From Methylobacter psychrophilus (GTDB lineage Bacteria > Pseudomonadota > Gammaproteobacteria > Methylococcales > Methylomonadaceae), in NCBI RefSeq assembly GCF_025583945.1, contig NZ_JAOEGU010000001.1, positions 186,001-250,000 on the forward strand: DNA of 64,000 nt, in the 5' to 3' direction. Positions 8,890-18,004 of the stretch are shown one piece after another. The stretch's first letter is position 1, and each line of letters starts with the position of its first letter. A model generated the notes under the pieces. The model worked only from the letters and a program-made list of their open reading frames with translations. It ran no database searches and was not told the origin of the DNA. The translations under genes were made by a program, and so were the position numbers.

Positions 8890-9834
8890 TTAATTCTTCA
8901 CAGCGTATAAATTGATGTAAATACCCAGCCCAAAATAATTGATTAAACCGGCAAACGGGATCTGTAAAAATTTTACCAAGCCATCAACCATGGCGGCCGG
9001 TTTGCCTTTCAATCGTAATCTTTTGGATGCTGCGTTAAACGGGACGCGGGTTACTTGCTGTATCTTGACAACCCGAAAGCCGTTGCGCTCAACCAAGGCT
9101 GTTAAGCCCTGTTCGGTAAAGTAATTGACATGTTCCGGTACCCATAAACAAGCGTTATCCTTGGTGCCCAGCAACTTGACTAAAAATGAATCGTAATTAG
9201 GCACGGCGCAAGCCAAAACACCGCCGGATGCCAACAAGGCGGATACCTTGCTGATTGTTTGATCGGGCTCCAGCAGATGCTCCAATACTTGCGACATCAT
9301 CACGACGCCAAACTGCCCGGATGGTTCGTAATTCTCGAACATAACGGCAAGCGGCTCATCGCCATTCAAATCTCTAAACACATCATTTTCATAACTGCCA
9401 GGATTAATACTAATAGTCCGATAACCAAATTTTCTAAGGGCCTGCGTGTAAAAACCAAAGCCCGAGCCAATATCAAGCGCCTTACCATTGCCCGAACTAT
9501 TTAGCCGGTTGGCTTGATAACTCATGCGATCGGCATCGACTTTACAGTTGGGGAAGAGGGTTTCTCTGGCTAATACGTCTTCCAGCGTTATCGCTTGGGT
9601 AAGGGCCTGGCCTGAGTATTGATAAATGGATTGTAACCATTGCATATGCGGCGGCCGATTTAAGAATCCGGTTCCACAACTTTCGCAGCGGTAGATACGA
9701 AACTCTTTATGGCTTGAGTTTTCAGTATAGTGAAAGTTTTTTTGACGCCAAAATTTTATTTTTGCGCCCCCACAGCTCACGCATTCGTGTAAAACATCGC
9801 CATAAATTTCTGAAGCTATTGATGCATAAGTCAT
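8890..9834 (-). CDS. Class I SAM-dependent methyltransferase with N-terminal zinc ribbon
   Basis: About 314 residues. The N-terminus has two CxxC pairs (CVSCGG and CESCGT) that form a zinc ribbon, as in sugar C-methyltransferase-type proteins. The core has the SAM motif LDIGSGFGFYTQAL and a MSQVLEHL motif II region. A CVPNYDS-like AVPNYDS loop follows. It probably methylates a sugar or sugar precursor of the exopolysaccharide (inference from position). The frame is open to 9912, but the ATG at 9834 is preceded by AGGGG at 7 nt, so it is chosen. Lies 81 nt downstream of the flippase gene. Confidence 0.82.
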   Translation of the reverse strand: MTYASIASEIYGDVLHECVSCGGAKIKFWRQKNFHYTENSSHKEFRIYRCESCGTGFLNRPPHMQWLQSIYQYSGQALTQAITLEDVLARETLFPNCKVDADRMSYQANRLNSSGNGKALDIGSGFGFYTQALRKFGYRTISINPGSYENDVFRDLNGDEPLAVMFENYEPSGQFGVVMMSQVLEHLLEPDQTISKVSALLASGGVLACAVPNYDSFLVKLLGTKDNACLWVPEHVNYFTEQGLTALVERNGFRVVKIQQVTRVPFNAASKRLRLKGKPAAMVDGLVKFLQIPFAGLINYFGLGIYINLYAVKN

Positions 9835-9915
9835 AACATTCCCCTGTGTTTTTTTGATAACCGGTTGACCAGTAAGCTGATTTAAAAATATTTTATCTTT
9901 CATGTAAAGCAACGG

Positions 9916-11244
9916 TCAGACCGTCACCTCGTTGTCTGCCATGTCTTCTTCTGCAGGCTTTATTACCGCGTTATTTTTGGGGCTGATATAGCGCCATGGT
10001 CTGGCCAGTATGGTTAAAACCAGGGTCTCAACGCCAAAATAAACGGGATTAGCCATCGCGGCGCCGGGTAAACCGTAATTGATCACCATCAGTGGAATGC
10101 TGATGGCCGCGGTCACTGCTCCACAGATGCGTCCCAGTAACAACAAGCGTGTCCGTTTATTAGCCAGCAGCGGCTGGGATACCACCGTACCCAAAGCATG
10201 TAGCGCACAGCCAACGGCTATGGCCGGCATCAGATCTACTGCCGCATGATAGGATTTTGCCAATACCCAGGAGGCTACCAAATCGCTGGTAAGCAGTAAC
10301 AGCAAAACGCCGGCAACCCCTAAAGTAAAAACACTGGCGATCCATAGCCATAAAATTTTAAAGGCTTCCTTGCTCTGGTTTAATGAATACAACTGAAAAT
10401 AAACCGGCTGAAAGATACGTAATAAAACCATGGCACTGCGATTAAACGCCTCGTTGATGATCAGGTAAGTCGCTGCATATAAACCCACTTCAGCAGCCGT
10501 CATTAAATAACCAATGATGTAGCGATCACCCAAGCCGTTAACCCAAAATATCAATTCCATCGGGATTAACGGTAAAGCGTATGCCCATACATCGGTTTTA
10601 AACGGCCTGGCGATAACCGGGCGCTTTTTTTTAGGTAATTTCTTGTCCTGCATAAACGACCAGGCGATATTTGAGAGCATGCTTGCCAGGATGTAACCCA
10701 GTAAAACCCACTCTGTTTTTTGGTCGCCCCACCAGACCAGCGATACCGCCAACAAGGGACGCAAGATGCTATCGGTGGTCTGCCACAAGCTTGCGCCACG
10801 TTGTTTACGTTCGCCGATTAATAACTGAATACCCAGTTCCCGGCGAACGGTTACCACAAGAAGAATGCCGGCCAGCATCAATAGCCAAAAATCGCTGTGC
10901 GTGAAATAACTGTATGCTCCACCACCCAATATCAGCAGCGTTATTGCTACGGCTGTTGAGCGGGTAGTCAGACGAGTCACCACTGCATATAAATCTGCTC
11001 GCTCCCATTTATCCCGACATTCCGGTAATAAGCGCATGCCGGCACAGATAAAAGGATAGGAAAACAGGGTAACGCCCAGCGCAACAAAACCATTTAATAA
11101 AGCAACCTGTCCGTAAACTTCAGGTGTTACCAGTTCGGTAAGAAAACGGGTTCCTGCCAATAAAGCGCAGGCGGACAGTAATTGTCCAAACAGCGCCCAA
11201 AAGGCGTCGCCGAATAGTCGTTTTTCTTTTAACAGTCCGAACAT
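9916..11244 (-). CDS. Wzx-like polysaccharide flippase
   Basis: A 442-residue polytopic membrane protein with about 12 predicted membrane helices, of the MATE/MVF superfamily seen in oligosaccharide flippases (N-terminus DAFWALFGQLLSACALLAGTRFLTELV). It should move the undecaprenyl-linked repeat unit across the inner membrane. It follows the Wzy-like gene with 27 nt spacing, the usual Wzx/Wzy pairing. The C-terminal 20 residues are acidic and cytoplasmic. No anomaly seen. Confidence 0.85.
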   Translation of the reverse strand: MFGLLKEKRLFGDAFWALFGQLLSACALLAGTRFLTELVTPEVYGQVALLNGFVALGVTLFSYPFICAGMRLLPECRDKWERADLYAVVTRLTTRSTAVAITLLILGGGAYSYFTHSDFWLLMLAGILLVVTVRRELGIQLLIGERKQRGASLWQTTDSILRPLLAVSLVWWGDQKTEWVLLGYILASMLSNIAWSFMQDKKLPKKKRPVIARPFKTDVWAYALPLIPMELIFWVNGLGDRYIIGYLMTAAEVGLYAATYLIINEAFNRSAMVLLRIFQPVYFQLYSLNQSKEAFKILWLWIASVFTLGVAGVLLLLLTSDLVASWVLAKSYHAAVDLMPAIAVGCALHALGTVVSQPLLANKRTRLLLLGRICGAVTAAISIPLMVINYGLPGAAMANPVYFGVETLVLTILARPWRYISPKNNAVIKPAEEDMADNEVTV

Positions 11245-11271
11245 GATTCTTTTCCTTTTGATGGCTTGTTA

Positions 11272-12522
11272 TCAGGAGGGGCGCTGGTAATACGACTCCG
11301 ATGCTATCGGGTTCGCTATCAACGGGGCCAAAGCAGACTGATAGCCTGTACCCAAGACGGTCCCCCACAAAAACATCAATATTGCGTTTTGCGGGAAATA
11401 TTCCCACATATTAAATGTCAGTCCGGCAACGAAGATAAACATCATCACCACGCCTTTTTTGGGATAAGCAGACATTTTTGTTGTTGTCCATAAAAAGAAA
11501 AGATAGGCCAGCAGACCAATCAGGCCATAACCATTCAGCAAGAATAAATACAGGCTGTCAGAGTCAAATTGGCCCTTAAAATGTTCTGCACCGTAAAGAA
11601 CATTGATGGTATTTGAGCTCAAACCCAGTCCCCAGCCGAACAAGACATCGGCAGGATCATTTATTTGCTCGGCAAATATCCGTTGCCATAAACCTATACG
11701 ACCATCTTCGGTTGGGTTGGCATCATCGCGGCCACTGATCAGGGGACTGGATGCCAATACCAGCGCTCCTATGGCAAATATGGGTGCTGGTATAATCAAC
11801 GCCCAGCGATCCCGTGCCCGGAGCATCGCAAAAACTTGGAAAAAAACCACCAGTAGCGAACTGATAAAGGCCGTTCTTGAGCCACTTAGTAACGCTAAAA
11901 ACACGCTGATAGCCACCCATTTTCCCATTGCCGGAACCAGTGAGAACAGTAGCGCACAAGTTGCCATGCTGGCTCCAAACAGGTTGGGACTGACAAAAGT
12001 ACCGAATGGTCGTCCACCGCCCAGAAATGATACTCCGAACAAATGCGGCGACCACAAGGCTTGGGCTATCGCCAATACGGCTTCAAAGGCAATGTAATAA
12101 CGCAGGTAATGGGCAAATTTATTGATTACATGGTCACCTCCGCCCAAGCGACTGGCGACGAAGCCAATCAATGCCACCGGCAGGTATTCAAAAACACGTA
12201 AACCTGCTAGCGGTACTACCCAGGGCAAATCCAAATACAGGGCATAGCCGGTTTCAAACAGCACATAAGTTGCTACTACAGCCAAAAATGCAAATACCTT
12301 GCTGGTTAACAGACCGCCCCGTAAGCGTGTTTCAAAAAATGCGTAGGCAACAAGGACTATCAGCATCACTTCACGAAGAATACGTAAACCAAAATCCTGT
12401 TCGCCATAAACTTCCTTCACGCCTGTCCAGGCCGACTCTACCTGAGGTAAAGAAGCCAGTATCGACATGCTGACCAGCGTAAATAGCAGGATGGGCAAAT
12501 CTCTTTCAAAGCGTATAGTCAT
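11272..12522 (-). CDS. Wzy-like polymerase / O-antigen ligase family membrane protein
   Basis: A 416-residue protein with about ten membrane helices and a Wzy_C region: GRPFGTFVSPNLFGASMATCALLF, then LSGSRTAF and a periplasmic loop GRDDANPTEDGRIGLWQ, the order expected of O-antigen ligase/polymerase family proteins. In this Wzx/Wzy/Wzc setting, polymerisation of exopolysaccharide repeat units is the likely role. Its first 57 residues are repeated in the short gene immediately upstream (see 12537-12839). Confidence 0.85.
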   Translation of the reverse strand: MTIRFERDLPILLFTLVSMSILASLPQVESAWTGVKEVYGEQDFGLRILREVMLIVLVAYAFFETRLRGGLLTSKVFAFLAVVATYVLFETGYALYLDLPWVVPLAGLRVFEYLPVALIGFVASRLGGGDHVINKFAHYLRYYIAFEAVLAIAQALWSPHLFGVSFLGGGRPFGTFVSPNLFGASMATCALLFSLVPAMGKWVAISVFLALLSGSRTAFISSLLVVFFQVFAMLRARDRWALIIPAPIFAIGALVLASSPLISGRDDANPTEDGRIGLWQRIFAEQINDPADVLFGWGLGLSSNTINVLYGAEHFKGQFDSDSLYLFLLNGYGLIGLLAYLFFLWTTTKMSAYPKKGVVMMFIFVAGLTFNMWEYFPQNAILMFLWGTVLGTGYQSALAPLIANPIASESYYQRPS

Positions 12523-12536
12523 CTTATGTCCGGCCT

Positions 12537-12839
12537 TTATGATCTGGCTTTTTCGTTGCTTTCACAGCAGGCAGATAGCGATGCTTCCGGCGTTTTCCAA
12601 ACCAGTCTCCCATCGCTTGATATCAGGCCATTCAGGTTGATTGGTTTGGCTGCACCATCCTGGCTGATCAGTGCCACCAGCATGGCTTCCCGAAGTATTG
12701 ACAAGCCAAAATCCTGTTCGCTATAAACGGCTTTTACGCCCGTCCAGGTAGCTTCGGCTATCGGTAAGGAGGCCAGTGTCGAGGTACTGGTCAGTGCGAA
12801 CAGCAGTATTGATAATTTTTTTTTGATCTGTATTTTCAT
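12537..12839 (-). pseudogene. Truncated tandem copy of the 5' end of the polymerase gene
   Basis: A 100-codon frame from ATG 12839, one nucleotide after the kinase stop. Its first 57 residues match the N-terminus of the downstream polymerase at 36 positions without gaps (for example LASLP, WTGVK, EQDFGL and ILRE), then similarity ends and an unrelated 43-residue tail follows (AKPINLNGLISSDGRLVWK). The DNA is also visibly similar over about 160 bp. It may be a decayed duplicate, or a small expressed protein with one hydrophobic N-terminal segment. The reading frame is open and has the correct operon spacing, so translation cannot be excluded. Confidence 0.7.
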
Positions 12840-12840
12840 G

Positions 12841-15201
12841 TTACACCTGTACCTCATCATCAAGCGCTTCCGCCGTTTTTTCGGTAGCCAAATAGCGGCT
12901 ATCCTGGGTTTTTCCAAACCAACCTTTTACGGCCTGATACCCGGAATTGCTCTTGGATTCTATGTTGGTTTGGTTATAGGCATAGCCATAATAAGATGAC
13001 TCTTCTTTCATATCGTTGATAATAAAACCGTTCGGATTGACCCCAACCTGTTTAAAGCGTCTGAAGCTGACCTCCAGTTCCTGAGCCGTGTAGCGGCCTT
13101 CCTTAACCACTAAAAAGGTAGCGTCAGCGTGTTGGCCCATAATAGCTGCGTCAGTTGCACCCAAAATAGGGGGGGAATCAATCACGATATGATTATAAAA
13201 ACTCTTCAACTGCTCAAGGGTCTCCTCCAAATTACCGATAACCAATAATTCCGCAGGATTTAGCACCATACTGCCACGTGGTATAAAGTCGACACCTATA
13301 TCGGGTAAACTGATGATGACCTCGCCGAGCGTCGCTCTACCAGCCAAAAGATCGGAAAGCCCCAGTTGTTTGTCAACGGAAAATGCTTCATGCAATCGGC
13401 CATTACGCATGTCGGCGTCAATGATTATCACGCGTTTCTTGATACTCGCCAGTAATGCTGCCAGGTTGGTACTGACAAAAGATTTACCCATACTGGGTGC
13501 CGGACTACTAACCATGATGACTTTGCTGGCGTTGCTGTCCATAGTTGCTTCCAGAGTGGTACGCAAACCGCGTAGCGATTCCACGGAAATATCCAGCGGG
13601 TCCTGACTGGCTAAAATACCCGGTTCGTGATCTTTACCCTGATCAATCAAACGTGCCAATTTACGTTGCTTCTTGCTGTGCGGAATAGCGGCAAAAAGTG
13701 GTAAACCTACTTGGTATTCCAGCATGGCAGGATAATTATCGTGACGCTGTAAGGAGTTTCTCAAAAACACTTGCGCAGATCCTGCACTTAAACCCAGTAA
13801 GGCTGCAAGGGTTAGTAGCATCCCGGGGTTTGGCCAGTATGGTTTTTCAGGTGTTACCGCCAAATCAATAATTCGTGAGTTACCGAGCGAGCCGGCAGCG
13901 GCAATACGCTGTTCTTGGGCACTATTGAGCATTGACGTATAAAGCTCGGTATTGACTTTTACATCCCGTGACAGACTGACCACGCTTTGTTGAGTACGGG
14001 GTAAATCCTTGATACGTTTTTCCAAAGCGCCCAGTTTGCTGTCAATACGCTTAATTTGTGCGTTAGTGGATATCATGTCTGGATGTGCTGACTCCAGGCG
14101 TTGATTTTGTTCGTCGTATTTTTGTTTGAGTTGAATGCCCAGTGTTTCCATTTCGGAGGCTTGTTTGAGTAATATTTCAGCCTCGGCAGATATATCAACG
14201 GCGCCATGTTTTTGTCTGAAGGTGCTAAGATTTTGCTCCGACTTTTCCAGACGATCTTTAATAACAGGCAATTGGCTTTCAAGAAAGCTTAACTTTTGTG
14301 AGGCTTCCGCTGATTCCCAATTGACCGTTGCGCTGACATAAATAGTGGCAATGTCATTGACTGATTTAGCCAGTTGCGTTGGATTATTGCCTTTAAGTTC
14401 AACGTTGAGAATATCCGTATCTTTGGAAACTTCCTTGACCGAAAAAGCTTTTTGTAAAGTTTCTATGGCGGCCAACGAGGTTTTTCGTGTTAATTCAAAA
14501 TGGGTTCCGGTATGGGCGGCGAGTTCGGCGATATTGATCGTCAGCGGAACGTCTTCACCCAGATCGGCCGTAATGATTTCACCTGTTTTTCCTTCAAGCA
14601 GGGTTTCATCTTTAGGGCCGAGTAAGCGAAAATGACCTTTTTCCAGCGCGATAATGGTAAATTCTTTATTCAGATAACGATCCGGCAGGGTGAAGGAGGT
14701 TATCTTTAGCTTTTCACCGCCCCAGGCCCAGCGATCAAGCCCTAGCCAGGGCGTGGCAACCCCGTCATGGCTATCATAATGGCGGGCCACCGTTTTTCCA
14801 ATGACGGGGAAGTAATAAGGCGAATACTCCACCATCAGGTTCAGGTCATCGACCACCTTACCGAGCACCGACCGGGAACGGAGAATTTCCACTTCACGTT
14901 GTGCTCTTGGATTATCGGTTTCAGCCGAGGCTCCATTAGACTCACTACGAAGCGGTGCAGCGAGTAGCGCCTTGTTTTTATCGATCCGTAACAACGCGTC
15001 AGCTTTAAAAGTGCGTGGTGCAAGAACCAAATAGATTGATGTGATCAGTAAAACTGATACCAGCGTTAACAAAATGGTTTTTTTGCCTTCGATGAGTAAA
15101 TCTACATAATCGCGGATACTGACGCCATGCTCTTCGATCCTGGACGGATTTACTGGCTGGAACTGTGTAGTAGCTTCATTTTGTGAATACATAGTTTTCA
15201 T
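12841..15201 (-). CDS. Wzc-like polysaccharide co-polymerase / tyrosine autokinase
   Basis: A 786-residue inner-membrane protein. Residues about 20-110 are the Wzz/chain-length domain with a first membrane helix (KKTILLTLVSVLLITSIYLVL). A long periplasmic coiled-coil region follows, then a second helix near 460-480 with a proline-rich approach (PEKPYWPNPGM). The C-terminal BY-kinase domain has Walker A (PSMGKSF, near 570), Walker A' (IIDADMRNG) and a Tyr-rich tail (SSYYGYAY, plus two further Tyr). Autophosphorylation of this tail controls export chain length. It sits between the Wza-like gene and the polymerase genes, as expected. An ATG at 15192 is an alternative start. All catalytic motifs are present. 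Confidence 0.9.
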   Translation of the reverse strand: MKTMYSQNEATTQFQPVNPSRIEEHGVSIRDYVDLLIEGKKTILLTLVSVLLITSIYLVLAPRTFKADALLRIDKNKALLAAPLRSESNGASAETDNPRAQREVEILRSRSVLGKVVDDLNLMVEYSPYYFPVIGKTVARHYDSHDGVATPWLGLDRWAWGGEKLKITSFTLPDRYLNKEFTIIALEKGHFRLLGPKDETLLEGKTGEIITADLGEDVPLTINIAELAAHTGTHFELTRKTSLAAIETLQKAFSVKEVSKDTDILNVELKGNNPTQLAKSVNDIATIYVSATVNWESAEASQKLSFLESQLPVIKDRLEKSEQNLSTFRQKHGAVDISAEAEILLKQASEMETLGIQLKQKYDEQNQRLESAHPDMISTNAQIKRIDSKLGALEKRIKDLPRTQQSVVSLSRDVKVNTELYTSMLNSAQEQRIAAAGSLGNSRIIDLAVTPEKPYWPNPGMLLTLAALLGLSAGSAQVFLRNSLQRHDNYPAMLEYQVGLPLFAAIPHSKKQRKLARLIDQGKDHEPGILASQDPLDISVESLRGLRTTLEATMDSNASKVIMVSSPAPSMGKSFVSTNLAALLASIKKRVIIIDADMRNGRLHEAFSVDKQLGLSDLLAGRATLGEVIISLPDIGVDFIPRGSMVLNPAELLVIGNLEETLEQLKSFYNHIVIDSPPILGATDAAIMGQHADATFLVVKEGRYTAQELEVSFRRFKQVGVNPNGFIINDMKEESSYYGYAYNQTNIESKSNSGYQAVKGWFGKTQDSRYLATEKTAEALDDEVQV

Positions 15202-15240
15202 ATCTCAATTGTTTGAAAAAACCAATAGCCTCAAAGGCTT

Positions 15241-16341
15241 TTACATGCCTTGGGTTGCTGCGAGTGACATCATTGATGTGAATGATCCCGGCAGAATTTG
15301 GTTTAGAACACGTGACCATTGGGTAACGCCTGCGGTGCCTACGAAAACGGTATCATGCGCTTGCAAGGCAAACTGGTCGCCCAAGATCATGGCATCAGGA
15401 GAGCCCGCATTTAAATGGAAAATCTCGGGACTCATATCGCCGGGTCGAATCACATAAATCTCTTCCGGTCTGGAGGTGTTTAAGTCGAAACCATAAGCTT
15501 CTCCCAGGGCCTGTGCCAGTGACATTTTACCTTTGTTCATCTGCAGGGCTTGTTGTCTGCCGACTTCACCCAGCATTAATACTTTATTGTCTCTATGGTC
15601 AGGGATATAAAGTACATCGCCATCCTTGAGCAGCAGATTTTGGGTAGAGTTGCCTTTTGCATAGAGTGCCAGTACATCAATCTTGTAAGATTTTCCATCG
15701 CGTGCCAGAGCAACGTTACTCATGTCGGCATCTCCGGTTACCCCGCCAGCATGGCTGATCGCTTCGGAAATAGTCAACGGTGTTTCATTCATGGACTGAA
15801 CCCCCGGTGTTTTAACTTCACCGACGATAGCGGCCCTATGGCTTTGAAATGACAGTACACGGATATCGAGTTTGACTTTCTTAAAGTATTTGGATAGTTC
15901 GCTGGTCAGTTCAGTCCTGGCCTCGGTGATGGTTTTCCCACCAACATGAATACTGCCCACATAGGGGTAATAAAGGTCGCCATTGTCATCGACCACTTTA
16001 CCGGCCAGTTCGGGAGTTATTCTTTCACCACCGGGATCGTTCAGTTCCGGATGCTCCCAAACAGTAACCTGCAAGCGATCTTGTGGGCCGATTTTATAGC
16101 TTGTTTTACTGATATCTACTGGCGGAAGGTTATTAACCGTTTTCAGTCGGGCATTTTCCCGCTCAATAATCAGATCCGCAGTAATTGGCACGATCGGCGT
16201 CTTGCCCTTGGTCATTCTGCCATTTTTCATCATCGGCACTTCCAGTTCCGATAAGTTGTTTTCTGCTTTCATATTCATGCCCGGTGTTAATGAGCAAGCG
16301 GGTAACAGTAAAATCAGTGATAGGAGACTCAACTTAAACAT
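15241..16341 (-). CDS. Wza-like outer-membrane polysaccharide export lipoprotein
   Basis: A 366-residue lipoprotein with lipobox LLPAC. A Poly_export/PES domain starts at about residue 80 (YKIGPQDRLQVTVWEHPEL) and is followed by SLBB-type beta-grasp repeats (VGEVKTPGVQSMNETPLTISEAI; LGEVGRQQALQMN). The C-terminus ends in a short amphipathic segment that could form the outer-membrane helical barrel. It should form the export channel, docking with the Wzc-like kinase encoded 39 nt downstream. Regular length for the family. Confidence 0.9.
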   Translation of the reverse strand: MFKLSLLSLILLLPACSLTPGMNMKAENNLSELEVPMMKNGRMTKGKTPIVPITADLIIERENARLKTVNNLPPVDISKTSYKIGPQDRLQVTVWEHPELNDPGGERITPELAGKVVDDNGDLYYPYVGSIHVGGKTITEARTELTSELSKYFKKVKLDIRVLSFQSHRAAIVGEVKTPGVQSMNETPLTISEAISHAGGVTGDADMSNVALARDGKSYKIDVLALYAKGNSTQNLLLKDGDVLYIPDHRDNKVLMLGEVGRQQALQMNKGKMSLAQALGEAYGFDLNTSRPEEIYVIRPGDMSPEIFHLNAGSPDAMILGDQFALQAHDTVFVGTAGVTQWSRVLNQILPGSFTSMMSLAATQGM

Positions 16342-16353
16342 AACGATGTTTCC

Positions 16354-17775
16354 TTAATAAGCGTTTTTATTGATAAAGCCGGTTAGTACGGTACGTAGGG
16401 CAATTTCCAAATCGAACCATACTGACCAATGCTGGATGTAATATAAATCGTGTTCTATACGTTGGTTTAAGTCGGTATCGCCGCGCCAGCCATTGACTTG
16501 AGCCCAGCCGGTAATACCGGCTTTGACCATATGCTTTTTCATGTAATTGGGCACCTGGTCTTTAAATACTTCGACAAAATCCGGGCGTTCCGGCCTGGGT
16601 CCAACCAGAGACATATCGCCTTTAAGCACATTGATCAGTTGCGGAAGTTCATCAAGGCTGGTTTTACGCAAGAAACTGCCAAATCGGGTGGCCCGGTTTT
16701 CACCAGACTTGGCCCAAACTGCACCGGTTTTGGCTTCTGTGCCAACAGGCATTGAACGGAACTTCAACATGGTAAAGGGAAGGTTGTTCCAGCCAATCCG
16801 TTCTTGTCGATAAAACACCGGACCGTTTGAACTCAGCTTGACGCCGACAGCGATGAAGGCCAGTAAAGGGCTGATCAATATGAGGATGATCAGTGCAAAC
16901 AATCTATCGACGAATGCCTTGATATAACCATTAAAGCCTTGCAATGGAGAAACCAAAAAATCCAGGGTTGGAATACCTGCCACAGTATTCAGACTGAGGA
17001 ATTTACTTTGTTTGAAAGCAAAGCAATCAATAACCAAACGAATACTGACCGGTAAATGTCGCAGTTGATATTGGGCGCGATCTATGAGTGATTCGCCGGT
17101 AAAGGCAATCCATACTTCATCAATACCCTCGGTGGTGACAATGTCTGCGAGATCTTCCAGTTTTCCAAGTCGTGGGAGCGAAAAATCACCGGCCAGATTT
17201 CTGTTAATGGCGCGGTCATCGATATAGCCAATAACTTCCAGACCTGCCCATGAGGAATGATTTAACTGTTGACTAACGGCAACAGCCATCTGATTTAAAC
17301 CGACGAGAATAATACGGCCCTGAGACCAACCACGAGTACGTAACCAGCGCAATAAATGCGAAAACAGGGTGCGTGCGGTAAGCATGAATAACAACCCCGT
17401 ACCACACCAGGTGATGATCCAGCGATAACTGGAACCGAACCAAAAATGTAAACGTATCAAAGTAACAATGGCAATAACCGAGACGATGGCAAATACCCAA
17501 GCCCTTACGATACGTGCGGTTTCGCTGCGCATGGTGTCATTTCGCCAGGGACGGTAAACCTGGCCTATTTCGAAAAAGATAATGGTCGCCAAAATACCCA
17601 GAGCGATAACAATGCGATAATCTTTATTGATGGCGACTTCGTGTAGCCAAAAATAATTGGCAACCCAAGCGGCAGCCAATAACATGGCGATATCGATAAG
17701 TCTCAGCAAGATGATCACTGTGTGTCCATATTGCTTGAAGAGCCCGTTGAAAATGTTGCCTAATCCAAGTGCCAT
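16354..17775 (-). CDS. Undecaprenyl-phosphate sugar phosphotransferase (WcaJ-like)
   Basis: A 473-residue polyprenyl-phosphate hexose-1-phosphate transferase. Residues 1-140 contain four to five membrane helices, residues 150-260 a Rossmann-like CoA-binding-type domain (IILVGLNQMAVAV), and residues 280-473 the catalytic core with a membrane re-entrant helix, GPVFYRQERIG, KFRSM, KTSLDELPQLINVLKGDMSLVGPRPERP and AGITGWAQVNGWRG. It starts repeat-unit synthesis by loading a hexose-1-phosphate, usually glucose, on undecaprenyl phosphate. It is the first gene of the compact part of the operon; a 9-bp hairpin lies in its leader (17809-17832). Confidence 0.9.
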   Translation of the reverse strand: MALGLGNIFNGLFKQYGHTVIILLRLIDIAMLLAAAWVANYFWLHEVAINKDYRIVIALGILATIIFFEIGQVYRPWRNDTMRSETARIVRAWVFAIVSVIAIVTLIRLHFWFGSSYRWIITWCGTGLLFMLTARTLFSHLLRWLRTRGWSQGRIILVGLNQMAVAVSQQLNHSSWAGLEVIGYIDDRAINRNLAGDFSLPRLGKLEDLADIVTTEGIDEVWIAFTGESLIDRAQYQLRHLPVSIRLVIDCFAFKQSKFLSLNTVAGIPTLDFLVSPLQGFNGYIKAFVDRLFALIILILISPLLAFIAVGVKLSSNGPVFYRQERIGWNNLPFTMLKFRSMPVGTEAKTGAVWAKSGENRATRFGSFLRKTSLDELPQLINVLKGDMSLVGPRPERPDFVEVFKDQVPNYMKKHMVKAGITGWAQVNGWRGDTDLNQRIEHDLYYIQHWSVWFDLEIALRTVLTGFINKNAY

Positions 17776-17808
17776 AATCGCTAAACCCCTATGCGGTCTG
17801 TGTTCAAT

Positions 17809-17832
17809 GATGAACGGTGTAAGCCGTTCATC
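17809..17832. promoter_or_regulatory. Perfect 9-bp hairpin in the leader of the phosphotransferase gene
   Basis: GATGAACGG (17809-17817) and CCGTTCATC (17824-17832) are perfect inverted repeats around a 6-nt loop, 34 nt before the ATG at 17775. There is no T-run after it on the minus strand, so an operator or mRNA leader structure is more likely than a terminator. Confidence 0.4.
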
Positions 17833-17960
17833 CCAAAGTCATCACGTCCGGCAACAGGTACTGGTCGCTATGATTGGTTTAAAGAATACAGGGGCAAGAT
17901 GAGAGCAAACCGCTGGGTTTGATTAAGATTGGATGAAGACAGGAATTATTTTATTAATAT

Positions 17961-17988
17961 TCACGCGCAGCCGGATTACTCCGCGTGA
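17961..17988 (-). terminator. Possible weak terminator after the 1220-residue protein gene
   Basis: TCACGCG and CGCGTGA form a 7-bp GC-rich stem around 14 nt, beginning 17 nt after the stop at 18005. Only an AT-rich stretch, not a real T-run, follows on the minus strand. It could attenuate rather than end transcription into the phosphotransferase gene. Confidence 0.35.
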
Positions 17989-18004
17989 GTTTAAACGGTG
18001 AATT

